From the NCBI GenBank assembly GCA_019426215.1, contig CM033397.1, positions 28,026,480 through 28,090,479 of the forward strand: 64,000 nt of DNA, given 5' to 3'. Under the pieces are notes generated by a model. That model made no database searches and was not told where the DNA came from. It was given only the letters and a program-made list of their open reading frames with translations. Shown here piece by piece: positions 21,998-35,298 of this stretch. Origin of the DNA: Buddleja alternifolia. Lineage: Eukaryota; Streptophyta; Magnoliopsida; Lamiales; Scrophulariaceae. A program made the position numbers and the translations under genes. How positions within the stretch are numbered: position 1 is the stretch's first letter; every line of letters starts with the position of its first letter.

Positions 21998-23776
21998 TGT
22001 TGGGTTTCGCAAAAAATCGAATTAAACACATCGGAAGGTTTCAAAAATTTAATTTAAAAACCCAGAGTGAAAATTCTTTGATTGCATATTCAAATCTATT
22101 AATTCGCATAACGAATAACGACTTACCCGTTGAAGCGAAGTGGTAGAAGAATCTCATTCCTCCTTTAAATTTTGAATTGATGAAGTCTTGATTTCTTCAA
22201 TTCTCGTGTAATCTTCAATTCTTGAATTTGATCCGAACAACAAAAACGCGTCGTCTCTAAATTATCACGCACGGATTGATTGATGAAAAATTCCCGTTTT
22301 GTCTTTCTCTAAGGGGTGACGACTAGAAGTATAGAGAGGGGCGGGCATATTTTCTTCTTTTCTTTCTAGGAGAGTTATGATTGTGTGTGTCTTACTTTAG
22401 GTCAAAGAATCCTTTTATATCATGTTGACTTATTGACCAAGACAAACAAAAGAGTCCTTTGTTGTTGGGCATCCTTCTGGATGCCCAACTAGCCTCAGTA
22501 GGCGTCCTCATGGACGCCCATCATGTGCTCGGGCCTTCTTTTGTTTTAATTAATTATCTATTTAATTAATAATTTATTATATCCAATAAATAAATTAATT
22601 AATTAAATAACGAAATTAATTAGATAAATTAATTCATTAATTTATTTTCGAAGGAAATTAATTAATAATTAATCTCATCTTCATAATTAATTATTTTATC
22701 TAATGAATAATTAATTAATTTATTTATTCAATAAATTTAAAACTCCTAGAAGAAAAATAGAAACTCATTTTACATTTTTCTTTATAAATTCTTTAGCGCG
22801 ACTCTTTAGGTTCATTTTATTTGGAAATGAGAGAAAACCAAAGGAAGTGGGTAACACCTTGCCAGTCACGTGGCCCACATCATAGCCCAAATGATATCGA
22901 CTGATTCGATCATTCCAGAACCTTCCAATCGTAAATACCTTATAAGTATAAACCCTTTGTTCACGTATTCCAGTCAAGTGAAAGTCATGGTTATGTCAAA
23001 CTCACTGGACTTGACCATATGTATTAATTATAATAATACGGGATCATTGAGATTGATTTAGTGCCTCGCACAATCGTCTCCTTTTGCTTTGGCCAAAGAC
23101 TTTGATCTCTATTTATCTATAATCACATAGGGTACTTTCTCATTCAGTTATGAGAGAACAAATCCCATGTTAGATATCAGCTAAGACTACCACTGGCCCA
23201 TCAAGCCGCATTTCGAGGTCGACCCCACCAACGGGTGAATTGGGTCTAACTACTCTATTGAAATACTTGACGTCACAAGTGGATCTTCAGCCTGATACTT
23301 CAGGTCAAAGGTTCACTTATACCCATTACGCATAATCAGTTCTGTCATCGACAGTCACAGAGTAAAAACCCATATGACAGAACCGATGCGAGTCGTGTTA
23401 GAGCATATCAGTTCCACTGATGTGCCTACAATCTTAAGCTCCCATCATCACATGGTGCTCGACTGGCACTCCCATGTCAGAGCTAAGATTGTACAAGTGT
23501 CTAAAGTCTTTATTTGTCCATTAAAGACTTCATATTACTTGTGAACGAGTTTAAGTAATAAAGATCTATCTCTCTAGTTCAAATCCTCCTATCCCATAGG
23601 AAGTAGAGGGATTGCACTGAAAATATGGAATAAACGTTTTATACTACTTATAGATGCAGATAAGATTTAAGTGAAAACTAAATAATACCTTTCATTATAA
23701 ATATCAAATAAGTTCATTACAATAAAGATGCCCTATCATTCTATCCTCTATGGCATCTGAGGGCATAATCCTAACA
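21998..23776 (-). repeat. copia-1 3' LTR (left), 1779 bp
   Basis: Plus sense begins TGTTGGGTTT and ends CCTAACA, giving TG...CA ends on the minus strand too. Immediately right, 23777-23788 read on the minus strand is the purine-rich primer AAGTGGGAGAT that starts plus-strand synthesis. The LTR includes a long TTAATTAA-rich part at 22550-22740. Confidence 0.85.
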
Positions 23777-23791
23777 ATCTCCCACTTGCAC

Positions 23792-25290
23792 TCAATGCCA
23801 CTCATTGTGGTATCTTATACCCATCCTTTCCAGGTGTCGGTCCAGAACAGCCTGAGCTAGTGGTTTGGTGAACGAGTCAACTACATTGTCAGCTGAGGCT
23901 ATTTTTTGCACTGCTATCTCTCCTATGCCAATTATCTCTCTGATGATGTGAAATCTTCTCTCAATGTGTTTAGACTTGTTATGAGACCTTGGTTCATTGG
24001 CTTGCACTATTGATCCATTGTTATCACAATAAAGTGGCAACAGGAGCTTTGCACTAGGAACCACTTCAAGTTCTCCAAGAAACTTTCTCATCCAAACAGC
24101 TTCTTTGGCTGCCACATATTCTGCTTCAGTGGTGGAATCAGCGGTTGTACTTTGCTTAGAACTTTTCCAAGACATCGCCACACCATTAAGCGTGAAAACA
24201 AACCCTGAAGTGGATTTTCAATCATCAACGTCAGACTGGAAGTCTGAGTCAGTGTAACCTTCCATCTTCAGGTCTCCACCTCCATAGATGAGAATCATAT
24301 CCATAGTTCTTTTGAGATACTTTAAGATATTCGTCACAGTTATCCAATGTTCCTTTCCCGGGTTTGCCTAAAATCGACTCACCACGCTTACAGCATAAGC
24401 AATGTCAGGTCTTGTACACAACATTGCATACATCAGGATACCAACTACAGAAGTGTATGGTACATTGCTCATCTCCTTTCTATCTTTCTCCCTTTGATGA
24501 CACATAAATTTGGTTAAGTGTACTACATGCCTCATGGGAAGAAACTTTTTCTTAGAATTGTCCATCCTAAATCTCTTTAGGACCTTTTCTAAATAAAGAG
24601 CTTGGGAGAGACCTATCATTCTATTCATTCGATCTCTATAGATATGAATTCCTAGAATGTATGTCGCTTCTCCCAAGTCTTTCATAGAAAACGTACTCGA
24701 AAGCTATAGTGGTGAGCATTCCCACGTCATTTCCTATAAGTAGAATGTCATCCACATATAGTACTAAGAATGAGATCTTGCTCCCACTAGTCTTCTTATA
24801 GACACAGGGTTCATCTTCATTCTCGATGAAGTCATATCTCTTTACTACTTCATCAAAACGAAGATTCCAGCTTCTAGATGCTTGCTTGAGATCGTATATG
24901 GACCTCTCAAGTTTACATACTTTATGGATATCGATCTCGGATACAAAACCTTTTGGTTGTTCCATATAGATGTCCTCTTCAAGGAATCCATTTAGAAATG
25001 CCGTTTTGACATCCATCTGCCATGTCTCATAATCTAAGTATGCAGCTATGGATAACAGTACTCAGATGGACTTTATCATGGCCATGAGAGAAAAGGTTTA
25101 GTGATAGTCAATTCCTTCTCTTTGACTATAGCCTTCTGCTACGAGCCTGGCTTTAAAGGTGTCAACCTTGCCATCGTTACCTATCTTTGTTTTACAGATC
25201 CACTTACATCCTATAGGTTTGATACCTTCAGGACGATCTACCAAAATCCATACTTGGTTCGATTGCATAGAGTCCATCTCTGTTTCCATT
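23792..25290 (-). pseudogene. copia-1 reverse transcriptase and RNase H, broken
   Basis: Minus frames 25289-25098, 25016-24636, 24685-24368 and 24181-23792. Seen in order: KARLVAEGYSQREGIDYH, MDVKTAFLNG, the catalytic LYVDDILL, then RNase H with STTEAEYVAAKEA and the C-terminal SHNKSKHIERRFH. These are Ty1/copia signatures. Frame changes and stops at 25098/25016, 24685 and 24368/24181 disable it. Close to Tork/Tnt1-type sequences by eye, but the lineage is not secure. Confidence 0.8.
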
Positions 25291-25681
25291 GCTTCTCGTT
25301 ATCTTGAAACGTCGACATCCACCATCGCTTAATCATAGGTACAAGGATCATCTTCATGACCTTCTTGTACTATAGTGTGAAGCTCTGGATCCCCCTACAG
25401 TAGATACCCATACCTCTCAGGTTCATGTGATATTCTACCAGATCTACGTGGTAGTTGTGCTACTATTGAGTTAGGCTTGGTTCTTGGACAGATGTCTCGG
25501 AGGAAGTTTCATTTTGTTCTTCTAGAACAATCTTTCTACCTTTGCCCCCTTCCAGGATGAATTCATCTTCAAGAAATTGGGTTTATAGGACCACAGTGAT
25601 TCTCTAATCATCATGTAGGTAAAAGAAGAATCCCATGAAATCTTCAGAATAACCAATGAAATGTCCCATGAGGGATCTTAT

Positions 25682-26839
25682 CTACAATTTCTCTACTTTA
25701 GTCTTCTTGACATAAGCAGGACATCCCCAAATCTTAATGTGATTAAAACTTGGTTTCCTATTATTCCACATCTCATGCGGAGTTTTAGGAATGGATTTTG
25801 AGCGACATCTGTTCAATATATAAGCATCAGTAAGGAGCGCATGTCCCCACAACGAAATGGGTAAATCAGTGTAACTAAGCATGGAACGAACCATGTCCAA
25901 CAGTGTTCGGTTCCTTCGCTCGGCTACTCCAATTAGTTGAGAAGTTGCTGGTGGTGTTAGTTGTAAAATTATTCCTTGTTCTCTAACGAATTCATCAAAC
26001 TCGGCGCTCATATATTCTCCTCAACGATCCGATCGTAGAGTTTTTATATTTTGCCCAGTTTGATTCTCTACTAAAGCTTTGAATTCTTTGAACCTTTCAA
26101 AGGATTCAGACTTTTGCTTCATCGGATGCACTAGACCATATCTTGAATAATCGTCTGTGAAAGTAATGAAGTAGTAGAAACCTCCACAAGCCATTTCTCC
26201 AAAGGGTCCGCAAACGTCGGTATGCTCTAATCCTAAAACTTGAACAGCTCTTTCAAAAGTCTCTGTGAAGGGTGATCTTGCCATCTTGCCTAAGAGACAC
26301 GATTCACATGTTGGATAGGGATCCGACCCTAGTGAGCTTAAAAGCCCATCTTTTTTTATTTTGTGGATCCTGTGCTCTCCAGCATGGCCCAGTCTAAGAT
26401 GCCACTTTAGTGTTAAGTTAGCTTCTTGCCTACCACATTTATGATTTACAACATTCACATCAGATGAATTACGGACATTTAAATAATACAAACCATTAAC
26501 TAAAGAAGCATTGCCAACTAATTTATTTCCATAATAAATGTTGCAATTCAATTTAGAAAAACGGAATGTATAACCAATCTTAACAAATACAGGAATGGAA
26601 ACAATGTTCTTAAGGGGCAAAACTAAAACATCATTTAAAAATAATAAATGTCCAGAATTCAAAAACAAAGAAGTAAATCCAATCCTAGTAGGCGCAACGC
26701 TTTCTCCGTTGCCTTCTTTGATCATCACTTCTTCTCGGCCTGGCTTTCTACTTTTCTGCAGATCCTGTTCCAAATAACACACATGGGCACTTGCCCCAGA
26801 GTTCAGAATCCATGAAGTAGAAAAATGATCATAGAACAA
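25682..26839 (-). pseudogene. copia-1 protease and integrase, broken; protease Asp replaced by Asn
   Basis: Minus frame 26839-26021 starts with the protease motif as LNSGAS, where the catalytic residue should be aspartate (LDSGAS): AAC instead of GAY. Then follow the GAG-pre-integrase zinc region (H...CESC), TDVCGPF and LRSDR. Frame 26011-25682 continues with GVAERRNRT, keeping the integrase glutamate. A stop between them breaks the integrase. Confidence 0.8.
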
Positions 26840-27680
26840 TTAGTTTCAAAAATGAAAAATTTCATACCTTTTGCGCCTTTGCCTAATTTAGGACAGTTCC
26901 TCTTCCAAAGCCCAAGCTCACCGCACTCGAGACATTTGTCTGTCTTCTTAGGCCCTTTGCTCTTACGATCATGTTCTAATTTCTTTTGAGCTCTTGTGGA
27001 TACTCTATCTTGCCTTCTCATTTTTCCATTTCGTCTATCATCAAATGAATCATTTGTGAAATAGATAGAAGAATCCCTCTTGTTCCTCGTCCTCATGCGA
27101 GCTTGCTCGATTTCAAGCTTCTTTGTTAGCCCAGTTAATGAACAATCGATATCATTGATATCAAAGTTCCTGATGAAGTAGTAGAAGGAGTCAGGGAGCA
27201 ACTGTAGGATGAGATCAGTTTGAAGATGAAGATCCATTAGAAGTTCATTGATTTTAACCTTTCCATTAGGGTCATCATCTTGAGAACATGGTCTCCCACG
27301 TCCTCTTCCTCTCTCATCCTCGCTCTGAAGAGATCTTTCGATATGAAATATCTTACGGTCCTACCGTGCTCTCCAAACATTTCTTCCAGGTGAAGAATTA
27401 TGTCCCTTGCATTGCTAATTGTATCATGAGAACTTTGCAGTTCACTGCACATACAGCTTAGGATGTATCCTCTAACTTTATAGTTGTCACAAGTTCAACT
27501 AAAGTGAGCTAGTTGAACTCTCTCATCCTCATTCCTTTTAGGAATAGGAAGACGATCAGTTTCCAACACATATTCAATCAAATCTTCACTTAGGACATTC
27601 CTTAAGATCGCAAGCCATTCCATGTAGTTGGGTCCAATTAGAACATTTCTTTTGAGTAATTTCAAAATTGGGTTTGTCAC
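26803..27680 (-). pseudogene. copia-1 Gag with degenerate zinc knuckle, broken
   Basis: Minus frames 27680-27495, 27452-27237 and 27237-26803 carry a copia-type Gag (start near MTNPILKLL, a YMEWLAILR block, EMFGEHGRTVRY). The zinc knuckle reads CLECGELGLWKRNC: the histidine expected at the third ligand place is a leucine. Two frame breaks precede it. Confidence 0.75.
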
Positions 27681-29493
27681 ATTTGAGAGACATAAATAGG
27701 GAGATAACTGCAGAAATAAACCAGATTAATTAGATTACTTCTAACTTAACCAAGAAAAATTAAGGGTTTAACATTTTTCTTGGCTCCCACTGCATTTTTC
27801 GAATCCCACACTCCCATGTGAAAATCGGGAATTATCATTGGCAACGATTCCACAGCGGGTAATGAGGTCCTCAATTAATTGGATGGGTTGCAACCTAACC
27901 GATTTCTGTTCCATTAATTATTTGAAGTGATGTCTAACATCAGTTTATCCAATAAATATTTCAATATCTTTCCCCATAGTTCACCAAGCCGCAACCTAAC
28001 TGATTTCTAAGCTCGTGAACTACCCGAGTTCATTTTCATTAACTCGTTTAATCTAACATTTGAATTTCACTTTGCAACCTAACCGGTTTCTGGGGTGAAA
28101 TATGCTTCGATTGAGGCATTCCATGCACTTAATAAAATTTAAAATTATTTTCAAATGCATAACCCCCATAACTGGGATGCATTACACATTTGTAGTAATT
28201 TTAATAAGTTTAGTGGAGGGCGAGGATGTCACACATCCTTTACTAACTCGGTATTATTTATTTGGGAGAATTTAAACCGTCAAATGTTTGGTCTCACTTT
28301 GCACATTAATCAATTTATATAGCGCAATTATCACATATTGAGCATGCATAATTTATACGACTAATAATCATGCCTATCAATATAAACATGGAATTAAATA
28401 AATAAATCAATTACACTAGATTATGAATTTTTCCTAGAGGGTCTGGGCCAATGGGCCATCACAAATCAAGATAAAGTGAAAAACTAAACGTTATAGGCTT
28501 CAATAATTTTTAAATTATTTTACTACAACAACCCATAAAAAGAAAAGGTGAATCGAATATAACCTAAGTCCATGATCGGTGTTTCAATCACATAAGGCAT
28601 GCTCGCATCAATTAATACATGCTCGCAACATTTAATACATACTCACTATATTAAAACACTTATGTTGATTGTTTAAAATTTTAGTCCAACTAAAAAGTCC
28701 TTTATTATAATTCCCAACTTTTATATATTGTTTATTTCAATTAAAATTATTCTAGTCCTACTAGTTGACTTAGATATACAAAATTATAAATTAAGTATAT
28801 CTATCTTTAATTAAAATAATATTAGTCCAACTAACATAAATACATAAAATATGGAATCCTATTTTTTTATGATTTAAAGCAATCATTAATTGGAAAAACT
28901 TTTATTTGATTAAAGAATTAATTATTAATCACCCAAGAAAAATAGTTTATATTCTTTATTCAAATATTCAAGTAATTTCCAAGTTGAGGAAAATTTAATA
29001 ATATTTAATCCATAAATTAACTATATTAATCTCCAAGAAAAATAATTAATTATTTAATTAAATATTTTTATTCTAATTAATCTTATTGGCCTCGATTTCA
29101 TCAAACCCAAGTTACCATTCTTTTGGTCTCCTTGGATTTAATTTAATTGGGCTCAAAATTAATTAATTAGAAAAACATGCACGCATTATTAATTTATATT
29201 GGGCTAGTTTTAATTTAAATCCAAATTACCAACCCATTGGCCCATTTGGAATGAATTAAATTAAGCCCAAACTAATTAATAAATCAAATTGAGTAATTTT
29301 CCAATTGGGCTTAATTTGAATTACACCGGATCCTCATCTTTTTGACCCATCCGGATAATTAAATTTACCCAAAACCCAAATACCAATTTTGACCCAATAC
29401 ATATACCGTTTACCGACTCGAATCCAAGACCCAGTTCAGCGGGTCGTGTGTTTCGACACACGACCCGTCAGGCGGTGTGGCCGGGTGCCCAGG
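27681..29493 (-). other. Non-coding stretch upstream of copia-1 Gag (leader or foreign insert)
   Basis: No coding frame. A motif GCAACCTAACCGATTTCT recurs three times with changes (about 27888, 27990, 28074). The part 28430-29480 is rich in LTR-like blocks such as TTGGGCTTAATTTGAATT, yet does not match the start of the left LTR. The primer site and the beginning of the 5' LTR were not recognised. The last bases CCAGG are the Athila-1 target. Confidence 0.45.
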
Positions 29494-31012
29494 TGGTACG
29501 TGTCGAATGCACCAAAATATAATTACTGTTCTCACAAGAATTTGTAGTACTCGTAAGTCCAGGTCGAACCCTAGAGATTGGTTGATCAAAATAATATTCA
29601 ATGGGGAGGTTTGTTTGATGAATTAATAATGACAGGAATTAAATAGGAAGTTCAATAAATGTAAAGCATCGATTCAAGGATAGTTCGTTCTTCAATTCAA
29701 GTTGATCATAGACACCTAAAATACTATCTATTCTTTGATTACTTAGCCAAGAACATAAATAACCAGCTATTTATATCCCTATTAACTTGCGTATATCATT
29801 AACCAAAGCCCAGCACCCGGTTAAATTCTTATTATCAACTGACTCGGTATTAAGCAATCCTAACCATGTTAATAATAGCATAACGAATTAGAAGCGACTA
29901 AAGATAAACAATAGTTTAAGCAAGCGCCAACTATTTAATTTACTCTAATGTTTCCCTTAGGTTATCAACGAAAATTGGGATCCTAATCATGAAAACCTAA
30001 TTGCTACATGCACAAATCAAACATAACAATTACGGATTATGAAGATTTGTTAGCAATAGATTGTAATAGATAATCAACTAATGTGCACCTTAGATTATTA
30101 TCTAAACAAGCATGAACATTAAGAATAAGAAACAAAAGATAATCAAACCGTAGATAGATAGATGAAGCTCCGTGTCTCACAACATGTGAATCAAAATGAA
30201 CTCCCTTGAATCGAAATAAAAACTTAGCTACTCATAATTGTAAGCATAAAACTTGAAAATACTATTTTTTTCTAATTCTCTTCTCTTTGTTTTCTTCTTG
30301 TTTTTTTTGTTCTTCTTCAACTCTTGCAAGACATATATATAGGCAATGAAAAGATGACATAATCATAGAGAGAATATATTCCCTCTTCCTTTATCAAGAC
30401 ATGAAGAATATATTCTTCCCTTTAACATCAAAGCATGAAGAATATATTCTTCCCTTTAACATCAAAGCATGAAGAATATATTCTTCCCTTTAACATCAAA
30501 GCATGGAGAATATAGTCTTCTCTTTAACATCTGATTTGTCACCTCTACTTCATCGAATCTGACTTTGCCTCCTTCTAGACATTTGTAGCTATATGTGTTA
30601 GCTTTCATTTCCAACTGGCCTTGACTGAATCCAAGACACATAACTCTAGTTATGAATTTTTCACCAAAGCTGCGCATTCCAATCCAGTCCAGAACAGAAA
30701 TCTTCATTAAATTCTTCAACACTTTCGAGCCCTTTAACTTCCGAACTGGGTCTGGACTTCTTCATAAGAAATATAGGCCTTTGTCTTAGCTTTCCAACTA
30801 GATAAAATTCAATAGAAACTAATGTTTGCATCTCCAGATATATTAATATTTCCGAAACATCGCCAAATCTGTCATTTTGATTGAAATTGATATTTTGCAC
30901 TTCAACTCTTGCCCAAATCACAAAATGAGATAAAATCAGTTCCAATGGCCATATAATCACAATAAAATGCTAAAGATAGAGGTAATAAAATATATAAATA
31001 TTGCACTTATCA
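29494..31012 (-). repeat. Athila-1 3' LTR (left), 1519 bp
   Basis: Ends TGGTACGTGTCG...GCACTTATCA in plus sense. It contains three tandem copies of a 34-bp unit plus a variant near 30400-30520. To its right the minus strand shows the purine tract GTGTGGAGGAATT. Confidence 0.95.
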
Positions 31013-32238
31013 AATTCCTCCACACTTAGCTCTTGCACGTCCTCGGGCAAAGATAAAGAGAAACTAGAAGAAAAAAAAAAAAAACTAAAGCCAACCACTT
31101 TCGTAGGTAACACGGTTGCATTTAGCATATGCCACAAGCCTTTAAACCCCTAGGTTGCCCCTAGTGGACGAGTTTAGTCTCGTGAGGGTTTGCAGAAGAT
31201 ATACCCACAAAATCAATCTCTCAATGTACAAACAAGCAAGTTCATGAAATTTTCTTTCCAAACATCATCGATTCATAACCAAAAATTAACAAAATTCGCT
31301 AGAAAGGTTAATCATGTGTCCACCATTACTCTTGCATTCACACAAACTTCTGAAGAATTCACTTCATTTTGTAACCGCAATACTATTAATGCAACATTTA
31401 ACTCAACATCATCCCTTTATATTTCCTCAAGCATGAATTAAAACGAGCAATATATTATTATTAAGCACACACTTGTCTTTTGACGCGAATACAAACATTA
31501 TTCATGAATGCACCCGGTTACTCAACAAGCGTATCATTTCATTCTGGACATACTTTGAATAGCCCTATTAGATTTCCAACACAGTAGCAGGTTTGGGCCG
31601 ATAGATCCCAGACTAGATAGTCTTAGGTTATCAAGCTTGAAAACTCCTCAGGCTTAATCCCTTCAGTGTAGATAATCCCAGGCGCTATATTATATCTTCA
31701 ACATTACATAGTTTATGCCTCAAGCTTTACACCGAGGAATTTCATTCGTTATTACTTTAAATCACTATCAACCAGATTAACCATGAGGATTTTGAAGGAA
31801 TTTCAGTGAGTCAAAAGTCACATACAAAGTTATGCTAAATTACGAATTTACACGAATTTCTCTAAAAGTCTGTACTTCAACAATTATAACAATTTTAACA
31901 CTACTTAACTTCTCTATTGAATCTAGTCTATTTTTCAATCAACCATTGATGAAGGGAAATAATTTTTCACTACCTTACTTGGCTGCACAATAAAGAATTT
32001 TTTTTTTTAACTCATAAAACAAATAACTAACCATCTCCCCCACACTTAAAATCTGCATTGTCCTCAATGCAACACAGAATGAAAATAAATAAATAAATAA
32101 AAATAAAAAAAATGAACAAACGAAATTAAAAGAGATAGGGAAAAAGAAAGCAAATCTGATGATGGTCGTTCAGCCACTCTTGGGTTGCCTCCCAAGCAGC
32201 GCCTTTTTTTAAAGTCGTTGGCTCGACTTTGCAGCCTT
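31013..32238 (-). other. Athila-1 non-coding region between integrase and 3' LTR
   Basis: No supported frame. In full Athila elements an env-like ORF may lie in this place; here none is visible. Blocks such as ttgcacgtcctcgggcaaag (31032) and tcttgggttgcctcccaagc (32178) recur in Athila-2 at 60718 and 62368. Confidence 0.6.
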
Positions 32239-35200
32239 TTAATCCAAGTAAGTTGGATTGATCAATGAAACTTCTTCAATTGTATGCTCTTGGAAACCTT
32301 CATAGAAAGGTTTAAGTCTATGTCCATTTACCTTGAACAACTTGTTAGTTTCTAAGCTTTGAATCTCTACTGCACCATAAGAAAATACATTAATCACAAC
32401 AAAAGGTCCAACCCAACGAGAACGTAACTTACCAGGCATTAATTTGAGTCTTGAGTTGTAAAGCAACACTTTTTGTCCAATCACAAATTCTTTCCTAGAG
32501 ATCATCTTGTCATGAAACCACTTGGTCTTCTCCTTGTAAATTCGGGAATTCTCATAAGCATCAAGGCGAATCTCCTCTAACTCTTGTAGTTGCAACTTCC
32601 TATGTATACCAGCTTGATCTCTATCTAAATTGCAACTCTTTACAGCCCAAAACGCTTTGTGTTCCAATTCCACCGAAAGATGACACGATTTACCAAAGAT
32701 TAACCTATATGGAGACATCCCAATAGGTGTTTTATAGGTTGTCCGGTACGCCCATAATGCATCTTCAAGTCGAAGACTCCAATCTTTTCGATTAGGATTT
32801 ACAGTTTTTTCCAAGTTGGACTTGACTTCTCGATTGGACACCTCGGCTTGCCCATTTATCTGAGGGTGATAAGGTGTGAATGTCTTATGAAACACCCCAT
32901 ATTTTTTTAGCAAAGTGTCCACAGCTCGGTTACAAAAATGGGACCCCTGATCACTTATCAACGCTTTTGGTATGCCAAACCTACTAAAAATGTTAGACTT
33001 GAGAAAACCTACAACAGCTTTAGAATCATCAGTTTGGGTGGCTTTAGCTTCCACCCACTTCGAAACATAATCAACCGCAAGTAAGATATAAACAAAACCA
33101 AAGGAGGAAGGAAAAGGTCCCATAAAATCAATACCCCATATATCAAAAATCTCACAAACACGTATGGGCTTTTGAAGCATTTTAACGAGTCTTTCCTCTT
33201 GCACCGTAGTCAGATTCTTTGCAATTATTACTGGTAAGGTCTCGGTTTTCCCTAAGTACACATACTTCAAATGCTCGGGTAAGGGCTTAAGTTCTAAACT
33301 CGGTGCCTGCAACACAGATGGCAACAATTTTGTGTGATTAAATGATAACTCAATTTTTGACACATTATACCTGCTAGGGGTTGGTGGTAAGGACTGCAAA
33401 GCCATAATCATCTCTTCAACTTCATCACTAAAATTCATATGTTCCCCGAATTGCCATAAACCATGACTGAGTACTACTTCCAATGCATCCACTTGATTTT
33501 TCTCAAAAACTTCCTGGGCTAACACATCAATAATATCAATAGAATAAACTGAATTCACATCAGGGGGATACCTCATGGATTCGAATATGCTAAATTTGAC
33601 AATCTGCCCATCGAACTCCATTGATAAAGTGCCATCATGAGCATCAATCTTTGTTCTTGCTGTTTTGAGGAAGGGGCGTCCTAGGAGGATCGGGGCTGGA
33701 TTTGGGGATCCATTATCTTCCATATTCAGAACGTAAAAATCAGCTGGAAAGATTAATTCATTCACCTGCACTAACACATCCTGAAGCACCCCCTCGGGGT
33801 ATGCATTAGATCGATCCGCCAATTGTATAATAACACCAGTTTGTTTCAAGGGACCCAAATTAAGAGATGCATAAATTGAATAAGGCATGACGTTAATTGA
33901 TGCACCTAAATCTAACATGGCACGTTCAAATCTATTATTACCAATCACACAAGGGATAGTAAATGTACCTGGATCCTTACACTTAGGTGGCAGTTTTTGC
34001 TGGATTATTGCAGACACATTTTCATCCACTTTAATCTTTTCGTCTCCTCGTAGCTTCCTCTTCGTGGTGCATAGCTCCTTAAGGAATTTCGCATATCTCG
34101 GAATCTGACTAATAGCATCAAGCAGTGGAATGTTTACTACTACCTTCCTGAATGTCTCCAATATCTCCTTCTCTTCATTTTGTTTCTTGGATTTACTTAA
34201 TCTGCTCGGAAAGGGGATGGAAACAGGAACAATGTTAGTGGAATTATGCATGTTTGAAGGAAAACTAACCTTAGGAGCTTCGAGACTAATTTTAGCTTCT
34301 GTGGGTTTTTCTTCTTCCGGCACACTTTGAGTTGGGCTCTGAATTTCTTTTCCACTCTGCAAAGTTACTACACTGGCATTCTCTCTAGGATTTATGATTG
34401 TTTGGGAGGGTAATTTGCCCGAACCTTGAGCTTCCATCTTGCTCATCGAAGTTGCTAACTGACTTATCTGTTTCTCTAAATTTTGGATGCTGTGTCTTGT
34501 TTCCTGTTGAAATTGTTGGGTATTGTTAGCGAGAGCTTTAACAATTTCATCTAAAGCCATACCTGAATTCGAAGATTGATTCGTTTGATGTTGCTGTCGA
34601 GGCTGGAAAGAATTTTGATAACGATTTTGTCCAACTTGATTTCCATAACTGAGATTGGGGTGATCTCGCCAGCCTGGATTGTATGAATTGGAATAAGGAT
34701 CGTACTTTCTTTGTTGCTGACCTGGGAATCCTCCAATGGCATTGGCTTGCTGGTTTGTTTCTTCTTGCAATGTAGGACACGCATCAGTGGGGTGTCCTGT
34801 AACTGAACAAATACCACATACCTTCGCTACTTGCATATTTCCTACCGCCATCTGACGAACTAATGACGTTAACTCAGAAATTTGATGCTCAAGGTTAGAT
34901 GTACTTACCTCATTAACTGCTTTAGGTGTGTGGTCCAACCTCATGCCAAATTGATGTGAATTTGCCGCCATATTGGAAATCAAATTTCTGGCAGCTGTGG
35001 GGGTTTTATCTACTAACGCTCCTCCACTCGCTGCATCAATCATGTTCCTGTCCATATACAGTAAGCCTTCATAAAAATATTGAATTAACAATTGCTCACT
35101 TATTTGGTGGTGGGGGCAGCTTGCACACAACTTCTTAAAACGCTCCCAGTATTCGTATAATGACTTTTCATTGTACTGCCTTATGCCACAAATTTCTTTC

Positions 35201-35256
35201 CTTATGTTGGCAGCCTTTGAAGCTGGGAAGTACTTTTCCAAAAACAGCCTCTTCAC
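32239..35256 (-). CDS. Athila-1 Gag-protease-integrase fusion ORF, 1005 codons, RT and RNase H missing
   Basis: A single open frame. Residues 1-160: C-terminal part of the Gag domain ([18 protein letters not shown]). About 145-160: a CCHC knuckle ([14 protein letters not shown]). About 430-560: aspartic protease of the Athila kind ([12 protein letters not shown] and [16 protein letters not shown]). Near residue 695 (about 33165-33180) the frame passes straight from a sequence that normally precedes RT ([10 protein letters not shown]) to the integrase core ([15 protein letters not shown]). So RT, RNase H and the HHCC zinc finger of integrase are missing, about 1.5-2 kb of coding sequence. Integrase D, D and E appear in [16 protein letters not shown] and [10 protein letters not shown]. 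The listed start is just the first ATG after a stop at 35299-35301; real translation would begin in the upstream frame. Confidence 0.88.
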   Translation of the reverse strand: MKRLFLEKYFPASKAANIRKEICGIRQYNEKSLYEYWERFKKLCASCPHHQISEQLLIQYFYEGLLYMDRNMIDAASGGALVDKTPTAARNLISNMAANSHQFGMRLDHTPKAVNEVSTSNLEHQISELTSLVRQMAVGNMQVAKVCGICSVTGHPTDACPTLQEETNQQANAIGGFPGQQQRKYDPYSNSYNPGWRDHPNLSYGNQVGQNRYQNSFQPRQQHQTNQSSNSGMALDEIVKALANNTQQFQQETRHSIQNLEKQISQLATSMSKMEAQGSGKLPSQTIINPRENASVVTLQSGKEIQSPTQSVPEEEKPTEAKISLEAPKVSFPSNMHNSTNIVPVSIPFPSRLSKSKKQNEEKEILETFRKVVVNIPLLDAISQIPRYAKFLKELCTTKRKLRGDEKIKVDENVSAIIQQKLPPKCKDPGTFTIPCVIGNNRFERAMLDLGASINVMPYSIYASLNLGPLKQTGVIIQLADRSNAYPEGVLQDVLVQVNELIFPADFYVLNMEDNGSPNPAPILLGRPFLKTARTKIDAHDGTLSMEFDGQIVKFSIFESMRYPPDVNSVYSIDIIDVLAQEVFEKNQVDALEVVLSHGLWQFGEHMNFSDEVEEMIMALQSLPPTPSRYNVSKIELSFNHTKLLPSVLQAPSLELKPLPEHLKYVYLGKTETLPVIIAKNLTTVQEERLVKMLQKPIRVCEIFDIWGIDFMGPFPSSFGFVYILLAVDYVSKWVEAKATQTDDSKAVVGFLKSNIFSRFGIPKALISDQGSHFCNRAVDTLLKKYGVFHKTFTPYHPQINGQAEVSNREVKSNLEKTVNPNRKDWSLRLEDALWAYRTTYKTPIGMSPYRLIFGKSCHLSVELEHKAFWAVKSCNLDRDQAGIHRKLQLQELEEIRLDAYENSRIYKEKTKWFHDKMISRKEFVIGQKVLLYNSRLKLMPGKLRSRWVGPFVVINVFSYGAVEIQSLETNKLFKVNGHRLKPFYEGFQEHTIEEVSLINPTYLD

Positions 35257-35298
35257 TTCATTCCATGTTGTTATCGTCCCCGACGGTAAATAATAGAG

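Noticed and set aside
30462..30960. Pairs of small minus frames repeated at 37094-37592
   Set aside because: They are LTR sequence of Athila-1 read on both copies, without a known product.
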